From: an uncultured Arcobacter sp.
GTDB lineage: Bacteria > Campylobacterota > Campylobacteria > Campylobacterales > Arcobacteraceae
DNA length: 24,941 bases
Reading direction: 5' to 3'
Assembly (NCBI GenBank): GCA_937860115.1
Contig: CALMBI010000066.1
Span: 1 to 24,941 of the forward strand
Every line of letters starts with the position of its first letter. Within the stretch, counting starts at the first letter, position 1. The notes beneath the pieces were generated by a model. That model was not told where the DNA came from. It worked only from the letters and a program-made list of their open reading frames with translations, and made no database searches. Positions 8,284-16,417 of this stretch are shown one piece after another. A program made the position numbers and the translations under genes.

Positions 8284-9639
8284 ATGTGCGCAATAGTTGG
8301 TATTTACGGTAATGACAATGCAGCAAGACTAGCTTCAGCTGCACTCTTTGCTATGCAGCATCGTGGTCACGAAGCTACAGGAATCAGTAGTGGTGGGAGT
8401 GGAGATAAAAAAATCTATACTGTTAAAAACAGAGGTTATGTTAGAGACGTCTATGATGAAAAAGCATTTAAGATTCTTCAGGGAGATATGGCAATAGGTC
8501 ATAACAGATACTCAACAGCAGGAAGTGATTCTGTATTTGATGCTCAGCCAATCCATGCAAAATATAAACTTGGTGAAATCTCTATCGTTCATAACGGAAA
8601 CTTGGTAAATAAACAAGAGGTTAGAGATCAATTGATCAATGATGGAGCGATTTTTCAAACAGGTATGGATACAGAAAATCTTATCCACTTAATTGCAAAA
8701 TCAACAAGAGATAAACTAAGAGATAGAATCACGGATGCTTTAGAACATGTAAAAGGTGCATATAACTTTATTATCCAAAGTAGAAGTAAACTTTTTGTAA
8801 TCAGAGACCAGTTCGGGATTAGACCACTATCACTTGGAAAACTAAAAAGTGGTGGTTGGATAGTTGCTAGTGAAACTTGTGCTTTTGATCTTGTAGAAGC
8901 TGAATTTGTTAGAGATGTAAGACCAGGTGAGATGCTAATTTTAGATGATAAAGAGAAAGAGCCTGAATCTATTCAGTTATTTAGTGGATCACCATTTAGA
9001 CCTTGTGCATTTGAATATATCTATTTTGCTAGACCAGATTCTGTAATTGATGGTAAAAGTGTTTATAGAACAAGAGAAAATATGGGTAAAGCACTTGCAA
9101 AAAATGATAAATCAAAAGCAATAGTAGCTGATATGGTTGTACCTGTTCCAGATTCTGGTGTACCAGCAGCACTTGGATACTCTCAAGAATGTGGTATTCC
9201 ATATGAACTAGGAATCATTCGAAATCACTATGTTGGTAGAACATTTATAGAACCAACACAAGAGATGAGAAATATCAAGGTAAAAATGAAACTCAATCCT
9301 ATGAGATCAATTATAGAAGGGAAATCACTGATTGTTATTGATGATAGTATCGTTAGAGGTACAACTAGTAAAAGAATTGTACAAATGCTTAAAGAAGCAG
9401 GTGCTAAAGAGGTTCACTTTAGAGTTGCAAGTCCAATGATTCAACATCCGTGTTTTTATGGAATCGATACACCAACAAAAGCAGAGCTTATCAATGCAAA
9501 TATGAGTAAAGAAGAAGTTTGCGAATATATTGGAGCAGATTCATTAGAATATCTTTCAATAGAAGATCTCAAAGATTCATTAGGTCACGATAGAAATTAT
9601 TCGATGGTAAGTTTCGATGGTGATTATTTTATAGTATAG
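8284..9639 (+). CDS. purF: Amidophosphoribosyltransferase
   Basis: PurF makes 5-phosphoribosylamine from PRPP and glutamine, the first committed step of purine synthesis. The 451-residue protein begins Met-Cys-Ala-Ile-Val-Gly, so Cys2 becomes the N-terminal nucleophile after Met removal and there is no propeptide. The glutaminase domain shows QHRGHEATG, GHNRYSTAG and HNGNL. The PRTase domain carries the PRPP loop VIDDSIVRGTTS (351-362). Compared with Bacillus-type PurF, two iron-sulfur cysteines seem to be kept (Cys241 in RPCAFEYIYFARPDS and Cys390 in HPCFYGID). The C-terminal CxxCF pair reads Ser440-x2-Ser443-Phe, so a normal 4Fe-4S cluster is not expected. It sits one base after dapB. Confidence 0.97.
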   Translation: MCAIVGIYGNDNAARLASAALFAMQHRGHEATGISSGGSGDKKIYTVKNRGYVRDVYDEKAFKILQGDMAIGHNRYSTAGSDSVFDAQPIHAKYKLGEISIVHNGNLVNKQEVRDQLINDGAIFQTGMDTENLIHLIAKSTRDKLRDRITDALEHVKGAYNFIIQSRSKLFVIRDQFGIRPLSLGKLKSGGWIVASETCAFDLVEAEFVRDVRPGEMLILDDKEKEPESIQLFSGSPFRPCAFEYIYFARPDSVIDGKSVYRTRENMGKALAKNDKSKAIVADMVVPVPDSGVPAALGYSQECGIPYELGIIRNHYVGRTFIEPTQEMRNIKVKMKLNPMRSIIEGKSLIVIDDSIVRGTTSKRIVQMLKEAGAKEVHFRVASPMIQHPCFYGIDTPTKAELINANMSKEEVCEYIGADSLEYLSIEDLKDSLGHDRNYSMVSFDGDYFIV

Positions 9640-9644
9640 GAATA

Positions 9645-10649
9645 TTGCACGTTTTGAGACAACTCCTAACTATAGGTAAATATTTCAAAGATAAATTCGG
9701 AGAAAAAGTTTACAAAATACCAATTAGCATAAGTGGATTTACATGTCCAAATATTGATGGTACAGTCGCTAAAGGTGGCTGTACTTTTTGTGAAAATGAA
9801 TCATTTTCACCTAATCTAACTGATAAATCAAAATTTAAACTCAATCTTAAAAGTAACGAAAATCCTTATTTAGAAAAACAACTTTTACAACTTGAATATC
9901 AATTTAAATATACAAAAGAGAGACTTGAAAATAAATTTGGTGCAAAAAAATTTATAGTTTATTTTCAATCATTTACAAATACCTATGCTCCACTTGATAC
10001 TCTCAAAGCGCTCTATGAAAAAGCACTCTCATTTGAAAATGTAATAGGTCTTAGTATCGGTACAAGGACAGATTGTATCACAGATGAAACTTTAAACTAT
10101 TTAGAAAAACTTTCTAAAAGAGCACTCCCTAACTATCTATTAAGCCCTACACACTCTTATAAAAACTATGAAATCTGGGTTGAATACGGTATCCAATCTA
10201 TTTTTGATGAAACATTGGAAAAAATTAATCGAGGACACGATTTTGCGAATGTAAAAGAGTGGATAAATAAAACAAAACAAAAAGATTTATTGGTGTGTGG
10301 ACATCTTATCTTTGGATTACCAAATGAAAATCAAGAGATGATGTTACAAACAGTAACAGAGTCAATAAATTTAAAAATCGATTCTATTAAATTTCATCCA
10401 CTCTATGTCACAAAAAATACACTTCTTGCTATTGATTATCAAAAAGGAAATTTTCGTCCAATAAGTGAAAATTTATATATTGATACTTTGATCAAATCTA
10501 TCAAGATGTTACCAGCAAATATATCTATATCTAGAGTAACTGCTGGGATTGGAAACGATTCTTTGATCGATCCTTTATGGTGCAATGATAAACATCAACA
10601 AATGAAAAAAATAAAATCTGCTCTCTTTAAAGAAAATCTTTTTTACTAA
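9645..10649 (+). CDS. TIGR01212-type radical SAM protein (YhcC-like)
   Basis: This 334-residue radical SAM protein resembles the TIGR01212/YhcC family, whose reaction is not established to my knowledge. The cluster-binding cysteines are in the family's stretched arrangement, Cys34-x11-Cys46-x2-Cys49 (TCPNIDGTVAKGGCTFC), rather than CxxxCxxC. A barrel with YFQSFTNTYAP and GLSIGTRTDC follows, and then the GLPNENQEMM stretch. The start is a TTG: AGGA at 9638-9641 overlaps the purF stop and no better upstream codon exists. The gene begins five bases after purF, so it is the last member of the trxB-dapB-purF run. A role in tRNA or nucleotide modification would suit radical SAM relatives but is only a guess. 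Confidence 0.88.
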   Translation: MHVLRQLLTIGKYFKDKFGEKVYKIPISISGFTCPNIDGTVAKGGCTFCENESFSPNLTDKSKFKLNLKSNENPYLEKQLLQLEYQFKYTKERLENKFGAKKFIVYFQSFTNTYAPLDTLKALYEKALSFENVIGLSIGTRTDCITDETLNYLEKLSKRALPNYLLSPTHSYKNYEIWVEYGIQSIFDETLEKINRGHDFANVKEWINKTKQKDLLVCGHLIFGLPNENQEMMLQTVTESINLKIDSIKFHPLYVTKNTLLAIDYQKGNFRPISENLYIDTLIKSIKMLPANISISRVTAGIGNDSLIDPLWCNDKHQQMKKIKSALFKENLFY

Positions 10650-10739
10650 AAAATTCATTTATTAAAGTCGGTTGAATTACTTTAAATAATAATATTTATA
10701 CAAAAAACTATTAATCTGTCATAAAATTTTAAGAATTGC

Positions 10740-10756
10740 CACACTATAATAGTGTG
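10740..10756 (+). promoter_or_regulatory. petABC promoter: -10 box inside a perfect palindrome
   Basis: The 17-base CACACTATAATAGTGTG has perfect 7-base arms around TAA, and its centre holds a consensus TATAAT (10745-10750). The petA ATG is at 10783, so the predicted leader is about 25 bases and contains AAAAGGAAAA as ribosome-binding site. No -35 consensus is seen. A symmetrical sequence directly over the -10 box looks like an operator where a dimeric regulator would block polymerase, though chance symmetry around TATAAT is possible. Confidence 0.6.
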
Positions 10757-10782
10757 TTAAAAATTCAAAAAAAGGAAAAAGT

Positions 10783-11328
10783 ATGTCTGAAAGTATGAAT
10801 AGACGAGATGCAATGGGAATTGCATTTGGTGCTTGTGCCGCTGTTGGTGGTATTTTTGCACTAGCAGGTATGAAAAAAGCTTGGGATCCACTTCCAAGTG
10901 TAAAAGCTGCAGGTACTACAACAGTTGACACTTCATCAGCTGAAGCAAATGTAATGTACACAGAAAAATGGAGAGGAAAACCAGTATTTATATTGAAAAA
11001 AACTCCAGATATGGTTGCTAAAGCTACAGAAAATGAGAAAAAAAGAGATGTTATCATCAATGGTGAACACTTTTTAGTATGTATTGGGTTATGTACACAT
11101 CTTGGATGTATCCCATCATATGCCGTAGCTACACAAGATTTCTTATGTGCATGTCATGGTGCTACATATGATCAAAGTGGTATCAATACAAAAGCTCCAG
11201 CTCCACTTCCAATGTTAATTCCACCATTTAAACTTGATGGTGCAAAAATTGTATTAGGTGAAGAGGGTGAAGAATACACAAAAATGAAAACTGATGGTGT
11301 CCTTGGTGACGTACCATTAGCAGTATAA
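10783..11328 (+). CDS. petA: Rieske iron-sulfur subunit of the cytochrome bc1 complex
   Basis: This 181-residue Rieske protein takes the first electron from quinol at the Qo site and passes it to the c-type subunit. It starts with a Tat-type signal, MNRRDAMG, plus a hydrophobic anchor at about 11-30. The 2Fe-2S site is Cys104-Thr-His106-Leu-Gly-Cys109 and Cys122-Ala-Cys124-His125-Gly. By homology the ligands are Cys104, His106, Cys122 and His125, with Cys109-Cys124 as the disulfide. The second box reads CACHGA rather than the usual CPCHGS. A hinge of Ala/Thr/Ser follows the anchor. It is the first gene of petABC, ten bases before petB, behind the palindromic promoter. Confidence 0.97.
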   Translation: MSESMNRRDAMGIAFGACAAVGGIFALAGMKKAWDPLPSVKAAGTTTVDTSSAEANVMYTEKWRGKPVFILKKTPDMVAKATENEKKRDVIINGEHFLVCIGLCTHLGCIPSYAVATQDFLCACHGATYDQSGINTKAPAPLPMLIPPFKLDGAKIVLGEEGEEYTKMKTDGVLGDVPLAV

Positions 11329-11338
11329 AGGAGTAGTA

Positions 11339-12559
11339 ATGGCACATTTTGATAAAAATGCAAAACCATTTTCTGAGCAATGGTTAGATGATAGACTTGC
11401 TGTTAGAACTCTAAAAAGAGTATTAGCAGAGGAATATTGGATTCCAAAAGATATCAACTTCTTATGGGCGATGGGGATGATATTAGCAGTAACTTTTGGT
11501 TTACTGACAATCTCTGGGATTTTCCTTTTAATGTATTATAAACCTGATACTGCTTTAGCATTTGATAGCGTAAACTATACAATTATGCAAGAAGTTGGTT
11601 ATGGTTGGTTATTTAGACATATCCATGGTGTTGCTGCATCTGTAGTATTCTTAATTATTTATATCCATATGTTTACAGGGATCTATTATGGTTCATATAA
11701 ACAAGGAAGAGAGATGATTTGGATCTCTGGTATGTTATTATTCGTTACATTCTCAGCTGAAGCATTCTCTGGATATATGTTACCATGGGGTCAAATGTCT
11801 TACTGGGCTGGTATGGTTATTACTAACTTATTCTCTGTTGGATCATTGGAATTAAACGGTATTGTAGAGTGGATTAGAGGAGATTATGTTCCTGGAGATG
11901 CATTCTTAACAAGATTCTTTATGTTACACGTATTATTATTGCCTTTAGCTATTATTGGTGTAATAGTACTTCACTTTGGAACACTTAGAATCCCACACGT
12001 TAATAACCAAGAGGGTGAGATTATTGATTTTGATGAAGAAGCTAAAAAATATTTAGCAGGTGATACAAAAAACGCAAAAGTTATTAGATTCCAATTTGAC
12101 TTCTTAGCAAAAGACTTTATGGTACTTGCTTTCTTCTTATTATTATTCTTCTACTTAGTATTTTATCATTTTGCTTTTGCTATGGATCCAGTTAACTTTG
12201 ATCCAGCTGATGGACTTAAAACTCCAGAACATATTTATCCTGAATGGTATTTCTTATGGTCATATGAGATCTTAAGACCTTTCCCTAAAGATCCAGGTCT
12301 TATTGCATTTGCATTCTCACAAGTTATTTTCTTGTTATTACCATTCTTGGATAGAAGTCCAAATGCTATTCCAGCGCACAAAAGAGGAAAATTCTTTATC
12401 TGGTTCTGGCTACTATTAATTGATATGATCGTATTAACAATGATGGGTAAATTACCACCAGAAGGTATTTTTAGTTCAATAGGTTTATGGGCGGCAATTA
12501 TATTTATAGTATTGTGGGTTGCATTACCATTTATCACTAAAAATGAAAAAGTAAAGTAA
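11339..12559 (+). CDS. petB: Cytochrome b subunit of the bc1 complex
   Basis: This 406-residue membrane protein holds the two b hemes and the Qo and Qi quinone sites. The heme-ligand pairs in helices B and D are His96-x13-His110 and His197-x14-His212. The x14 spacing in helix D is the one known from b6-type proteins rather than mitochondrial-type cytochrome b. The Qo-site PEWY is at 301-304. At least eight hydrophobic segments are visible, so the b6-like and subunit IV-like parts are in one chain. AAGGAG precedes the ATG, and petC follows ten bases after the stop. Confidence 0.97.
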   Translation: MAHFDKNAKPFSEQWLDDRLAVRTLKRVLAEEYWIPKDINFLWAMGMILAVTFGLLTISGIFLLMYYKPDTALAFDSVNYTIMQEVGYGWLFRHIHGVAASVVFLIIYIHMFTGIYYGSYKQGREMIWISGMLLFVTFSAEAFSGYMLPWGQMSYWAGMVITNLFSVGSLELNGIVEWIRGDYVPGDAFLTRFFMLHVLLLPLAIIGVIVLHFGTLRIPHVNNQEGEIIDFDEEAKKYLAGDTKNAKVIRFQFDFLAKDFMVLAFFLLLFFYLVFYHFAFAMDPVNFDPADGLKTPEHIYPEWYFLWSYEILRPFPKDPGLIAFAFSQVIFLLLPFLDRSPNAIPAHKRGKFFIWFWLLLIDMIVLTMMGKLPPEGIFSSIGLWAAIIFIVLWVALPFITKNEKVK

Positions 12560-12569
12560 GGAGAATATA

Positions 12570-13505
12570 ATGAGAGAATTAAAAATATTAATAGTAGTTG
12601 TATTCTTTTCACTAGTAACATATTGGGGAGTTGAGCCATTTGCTCACTCTCAAATGCATAAACACGTAGAGAGTGGAGAGTTTCAATACAAAGATATGCC
12701 AGCAGTTGCTGAAGGTGATGCAGCAAAAGGTGGAGAACTTGTAATGGCAAACTGTGTTGCTTGTCATGCTATCACTTCGCAAGGTGTTGCTGCTCCAATG
12801 GATCCAGTTACAGCGAGTACAAGTTATGGTGTAAATCCACCAGATTTAAGTAATGCTGGTGCAATTTTTGCTTCTAACTATTTAGCTGCATTTATTGCTG
12901 ATCCTGCAAAAGCTTCAAATGTTTCACATAAATTCCCAGAAGGAAGTGGGAAATCACATCCAATGCCAGCTTATAACTGGATGGCACCAGAAGATATTGC
13001 AAATATCGTAACATATTTAAAATCTATTGCTAAAGCAGAATTAACTCCAAAAGAAGTATTTATTGATGCTTGTGGAAGATGTCACGCTGCTAGATACGAT
13101 GGTAAAGTAATGGGTGAAAAATGGACTCAAATTGGTCAAAAAGAGAAATTCAAATATGAAAAAGATTCTTTAGCATATGATATTCAAGTTTTAGAGTACC
13201 AAGACAATCTTAAAAAATATATGGGTAAATTACCACCAGATCTTTCTATCATCATCAGAGCTAGAAGTGAAAATTTCTTAGAGACTTTCATTGAAAATCC
13301 ACAAACTCAATTAGAGGGAACTGCTATGCCAGCTGTTGGACTTACTAAAGAAAGTTATGAAAAAGTAATGAAACATTTAGAAAATATTGGTGATCCAAGT
13401 AAACCAGAAAGAGATGGTTTAGGTATTTGGTTCCTACTTTATACTGCAATTTTCACAGTCTTAGCTGTACTTTGGAAAAAATCAGTGTGGAAAAAACTTC
13501 ACTAA
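12570..13505 (+). CDS. petC: Diheme cytochrome c subunit of the bc1 complex
   Basis: This 311-residue protein replaces cytochrome c1 in Campylobacterota-type bc1 complexes and carries electrons from the Rieske protein to soluble carriers. It has an N-terminal hydrophobic segment (about 5-20) and two heme c sites, Cys62-Val-Ala-Cys65-His66 and Cys168-Gly-Arg-Cys171-His172. Each is followed by a plausible axial Met (HPMPAYNW at about Met132, and TAMPAVG at about Met253). A C-terminal helix at about 286-303 with a Lys/Trp-rich tail anchors it. Two fused monoheme cytochrome domains are thus evident. It completes petABC. AGGAG precedes the start, and tandem TAA stops end the gene. Confidence 0.96.
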   Translation: MRELKILIVVVFFSLVTYWGVEPFAHSQMHKHVESGEFQYKDMPAVAEGDAAKGGELVMANCVACHAITSQGVAAPMDPVTASTSYGVNPPDLSNAGAIFASNYLAAFIADPAKASNVSHKFPEGSGKSHPMPAYNWMAPEDIANIVTYLKSIAKAELTPKEVFIDACGRCHAARYDGKVMGEKWTQIGQKEKFKYEKDSLAYDIQVLEYQDNLKKYMGKLPPDLSIIIRARSENFLETFIENPQTQLEGTAMPAVGLTKESYEKVMKHLENIGDPSKPERDGLGIWFLLYTAIFTVLAVLWKKSVWKKLH

Positions 13506-13564
13506 TAAAGGAAACTAGATTATAAAAAATTATTTTAACTCTTTCAGCTCTTGCATCACTTGCA

Positions 13565-13906
13565 ATGGCTGATAGTAAAACAACAATCATTGAAACAATG
13601 GCATCTATGGAAAAAGGGATGGCTACAATTCAAAAAGGTTTCTTATATAATCAAAAAGCGATGATTTTAGAAGGTGTTGATACTGTAATCAGTGCAAATG
13701 AAATTTTTGTAAAAGTAGATGTAAAAGCATTCACAAATGGAAGTAAAGCTACTCAAGTTATCTCTAATATCCATGGTAACTTAGCAGCTGATGCAAAAAA
13801 ATTCAAAAAAGCAGTTAACGATAATAAATTTGCTAACGCTACCAAAATTTATGGTGAGATGGTAAACGACTGTGTTTCTTGTCACACTGTAATTAGAAAA
13901 TGGTAA
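13565..13906 (+). CDS. Cytochrome c'-like monoheme protein with damaged 5' end
   Basis: The protein is mostly helical with a single heme site at the extreme C-terminus, VNDCVSCHTVIRKW. That is the position used by four-helix-bundle cytochromes c'. The first ATG in frame gives 113 residues without a signal peptide. Upstream in the same frame (13526-13564) there is an obvious signal sequence, KIILTLSALASLAMA, but it has no start codon and is preceded directly by TAA at 13523. AAAGGA at 13507-13512 is placed for a start near 13520, where the sequence reads ATTATAAAAAATT. The simplest reading is a mutation or sequencing error in a homopolymer that destroyed an ATG-AAA start. Starting at 13565 would leave it in the cytoplasm, where heme c is not attached. 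It lies just after petC and is probably in the same transcript. Confidence 0.7.
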   Translation: MADSKTTIIETMASMEKGMATIQKGFLYNQKAMILEGVDTVISANEIFVKVDVKAFTNGSKATQVISNIHGNLAADAKKFKKAVNDNKFANATKIYGEMVNDCVSCHTVIRKW

Positions 13907-13916
13907 TCATTTTCAA

Positions 13917-13943
13917 TTAGAAAAGAGATTATCTCTTTTCTAA
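13917..13943 (+). terminator. Hairpin terminator after the petABC/cytochrome c' genes
   Basis: A perfect 12-base-pair stem (13917-13928 with 13932-13943, TTAGAAAAGAGA / TCTCTTTTCTAA) closes a three-base loop, starting 11 bases after the cytochrome stop. The following bases are T-rich (ATTTCTTTATATT) without an unbroken T-tract. It is AT-rich, so termination efficiency is uncertain, but its place at the end of the operon fits. Facing it, rsmE ends on the other strand at 14025. Confidence 0.75.
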
Positions 13944-14024
13944 ATTTCTTTATATTATTTCAACTATTCAAGATTCACTTTTCTAATACATTATCAAATG
14001 AAATATCTCAAACGAAAATTATAC

Positions 14025-14696
14025 TTATAAAACTATTTTTGAAGCTATTGTTATAACTGCTGTTTCACTTCTTTGAATAATATTTGAATCAATTCCAACA
14101 ATTTTTTCTGGTGCAAATTTAGCAATCTCATTTTTAGAAAAACCACCTTCACATCCTAATATAATCGTCTCTATAAGATCTTTTTTCGATGAAATATTAT
14201 TTGTGCTAAAGTTGAACATATAACTATCTGGATACTCTTGTAAAAATTGATCTAATGATTTAGCATACGCTAAGGTAATAATATCACTTCGACCAGATTG
14301 TGAAGATGAATTGTGTAATAATTTTTCGAGCTTATCAAAATTGATGTTTTGATTTCTTTGTGAGTATTCACACTCGATAAATGTTATCTTATCAACCCCT
14401 ATTTCATTAAGCGATGCGATCACTTTTTCAATATTTTTAAAATCGATCTTACACCAACCAATATGAAGTTTTTTGTTTGCACTTATTATTTTTTCTTCAC
14501 TACTTAGAAGTTTGAGTGTTGCAATCTTTTTATCTACAAATTCTACCTCATATTTATAGATACAATGATCAGTTAAATTTCTAAAATAAAGTTCTTTATC
14601 TTTATCGTGTCTTCTCACTTTAAAAATATAATTGTGTAGTTCCCCTTCTATTTTAAGTAAGTCTTGCGAAGCATTTGGATGGTAGATAAATTGCAC
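14025..14696 (-). CDS. rsmE: 16S rRNA (uracil-1498-N3)-methyltransferase
   Basis: RsmE is a SPOUT-class SAM enzyme that makes m3U1498 in 16S rRNA. The 223-residue protein has the N-terminal PUA-like domain (FIYHPNAS, then HNYIFKVRRH at 21-30). The C-terminal trefoil-knot domain has SSSQSGRSD at 130-138, LGCEGGFSKNE at 180-190 (classically GPEGG, here with Cys for Pro) and the closing QRSETAV at 208-214. The length is slightly short of the 240-250 common elsewhere, which is normal for Campylobacterota as far as I recall. It lies eight bases after the small membrane protein gene on the same strand, so the two are probably co-transcribed. Confidence 0.93.
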   Translation of the reverse strand: MQFIYHPNASQDLLKIEGELHNYIFKVRRHDKDKELYFRNLTDHCIYKYEVEFVDKKIATLKLLSSEEKIISANKKLHIGWCKIDFKNIEKVIASLNEIGVDKITFIECEYSQRNQNINFDKLEKLLHNSSSQSGRSDIITLAYAKSLDQFLQEYPDSYMFNFSTNNISSKKDLIETIILGCEGGFSKNEIAKFAPEKIVGIDSNIIQRSETAVITIASKIVL

Positions 14697-14704
14697 TACT
14701 TTTC

Positions 14705-15121
14705 CTAAAATAGTTTTGAGATCATATAGACTGCTACCAATGCTATTAGTTGCATAGTGTAGATTTTTTTAGCAAATAATTTGAACTCTTCTTGCAATTG
14801 TAATTGCGTTGTTTGTATCACTCTCATTTTTTTGTATCTTTTAATCTCTGTAATCATTAAAAATAGTGATGTAGGTATCATTAGAATAACTGTAGGATTC
14901 ATATCATGTGTAAATCCTGCTAATACTGCGCCCGTGTAAGCAATAATAAAATTGATTGAGTGATAATATGGTGTTAATTTTTTTAATCGTTTTGCCATCA
15001 AGAAAAAGTTTTCTTGTGTGTGTACTGTATAGTAATTAAAAATGATAATCCCAATAAGTATGAAAATTCCCGCTAAATGCACCCAAATAGATGATGATAT
15101 AAGTTCGTAACCAGCTTCCAA
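14705..15121 (-). CDS. Small four-helix membrane protein of unknown function
   Basis: I do not recognise this 138-residue protein. It has four hydrophobic helices at about 10-30, 50-70, 75-92 and 118-136. They are joined by basic loops (KRLKKL, EIKRYKKMR) that would face the cytoplasm, and there is no cysteine or heme motif. The start is a TTG preceded by AAAAGGA on this strand; no ATG or GTG is placed as well. The gene is upstream of rsmE in the same direction and diverges from moeA, with 60 bases between the two TTG starts that must hold both promoters. The layout resembles HemJ/CopD-like four-helix proteins only superficially, and I make no functional claim. Confidence 0.8.
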   Translation of the reverse strand: MEAGYELISSSIWVHLAGIFILIGIIIFNYYTVHTQENFFLMAKRLKKLTPYYHSINFIIAYTGAVLAGFTHDMNPTVILMIPTSLFLMITEIKRYKKMRVIQTTQLQLQEEFKLFAKKIYTMQLIALVAVYMISKLF

Positions 15122-15181
15122 AAAAGTCCTTTTATATGTTTTTAGGTATTATACCACATAGACTATTATAAAGGCTTTCCC

Positions 15182-16399
15182 TTGGCAATATGTATCAAAG
15201 AAGCATTACGACTCATTGCTTCACATGTTCAAAAAGTATCATATGAAATCGTACCAATTGAAAATAGTGTCGATAGAATTTGTGCAGAAAATCTCTATGC
15301 AAAGTACCCTCTTCCAAACTATAATAATTCAGCAATGGATGGATATGGCATCAAACTTGATGATCAATCAAAAAAAGTAAAAGTTGTCAATACTATACTT
15401 GCAGGAAGTTCAATCGATACAAATGTAAAAATAGGTGAAGTTGTAAAGATAATGACAGGTGCAAAAGTACCTGAGTCAATAGAAGCGATCGTGCCTATTG
15501 AGGATGTGATAGTACACAATGATAATACAATCACACTCCCTTCAAATATCAAAAAAAATCAACACATAAGATTTTGTGCCGAAGAGATACAAATAGATGA
15601 TTTACTTTTAAAAGATGGAGAAGATATCAATTTTGCATCGATTGCTTTAATTGCCTCTCAAGGTATTACACATATTAAAGTGTATAGAAAACCACAAATT
15701 TCAGTATTTGCAAGTGGAGAAGAACTCAAACTTCATTATGAAAAAATCAATCAATTTCAACTTTATAATTCCAATACTCCTACTCTATTGGCTCGTGCAA
15801 AAGAATTGGGTGGGGAAGCTATATTTACAGGAATGGCTAGAGATAATATAGAATCTTTAAAAGAGATGATTGAGAATTCACTTCAAAGTGATTTTATCAT
15901 CACAAGTGGTGGAATAAGTGTTGGTGATGCTGATTTTACTCGAGAAGCATTTATGCAATTTGATATGGAGATCATTTTTGATGGAATCAAAATCAAACCA
16001 GGTAAACCGACTCTTTTTGGTAAGATTGGAAAAACCTATATCTTAAATCTTCCAGGAAATCCACTTGCAGCTTCACTTATTTTTGAGATATTTGGAAAAG
16101 CAATATTACAAAAACTCTCTGGAAATGAAAAGATCTATCACAGTTATATTTTAGGTAAAATTGGTGAAGAGCTACCAAATAAACAAGGTCGAACTACCCT
16201 TATACCTGGAAATTTTGATGGTGAGTATTTTTTTCCAGCACCTAAAAGATTACCTGGGATGGTAGGGGTACTTCATAATTGTAATTCGATGCTTATATTA
16301 AACAAACATCAAGATTTACTGAAAAAAGAGAGCTTAGTAAAAATTTTACCTATAAATTGGAAATTTTTTAGTAACATTCAAAAAGATTTTTTCAGCTAA
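15182..16399 (+). CDS. moeA: Molybdopterin molybdenumtransferase
   Basis: MoeA inserts molybdate into adenylylated molybdopterin to complete the molybdenum cofactor. The 405-residue protein is full length, with NSAMDGYGI at 49-57 (Asp53), TGAKVPES at 92-99, FASGEEL at 176-182, TSGGISVGDADF at 241-252 and KPGKPTLFG followed by LNLPGNPLAAS at 288-298. The C-terminal beta-barrel domain ends near 390. The start is TTG with AAAGG at 15170-15174; the nearby ATG at 15190 is out of frame. moaA follows 18 bases later. Moco-dependent enzymes such as nitrate, formate or sulfur-compound oxidoreductases must lie elsewhere in the genome. Confidence 0.96.
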   Translation: MAICIKEALRLIASHVQKVSYEIVPIENSVDRICAENLYAKYPLPNYNNSAMDGYGIKLDDQSKKVKVVNTILAGSSIDTNVKIGEVVKIMTGAKVPESIEAIVPIEDVIVHNDNTITLPSNIKKNQHIRFCAEEIQIDDLLLKDGEDINFASIALIASQGITHIKVYRKPQISVFASGEELKLHYEKINQFQLYNSNTPTLLARAKELGGEAIFTGMARDNIESLKEMIENSLQSDFIITSGGISVGDADFTREAFMQFDMEIIFDGIKIKPGKPTLFGKIGKTYILNLPGNPLAASLIFEIFGKAILQKLSGNEKIYHSYILGKIGEELPNKQGRTTLIPGNFDGEYFFPAPKRLPGMVGVLHNCNSMLILNKHQDLLKKESLVKILPINWKFFSNIQKDFFS

Positions 16400-16417
16400 A
16401 AATAAAAGGATGATCAT

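Noticed and set aside
10662..10685. Inverted repeat TTAAAGT / ACTTTAA after the radical SAM gene, as a possible terminator
   Set aside because: The stem is short and AT-only apart from one G-C pair, has a ten-base loop and no T-tract follows.
12235..12750. Long minus-strand open frame across the petB/petC junction
   Set aside because: It is antisense to two strongly supported cytochrome genes and its sequence is low in complexity with no domain.
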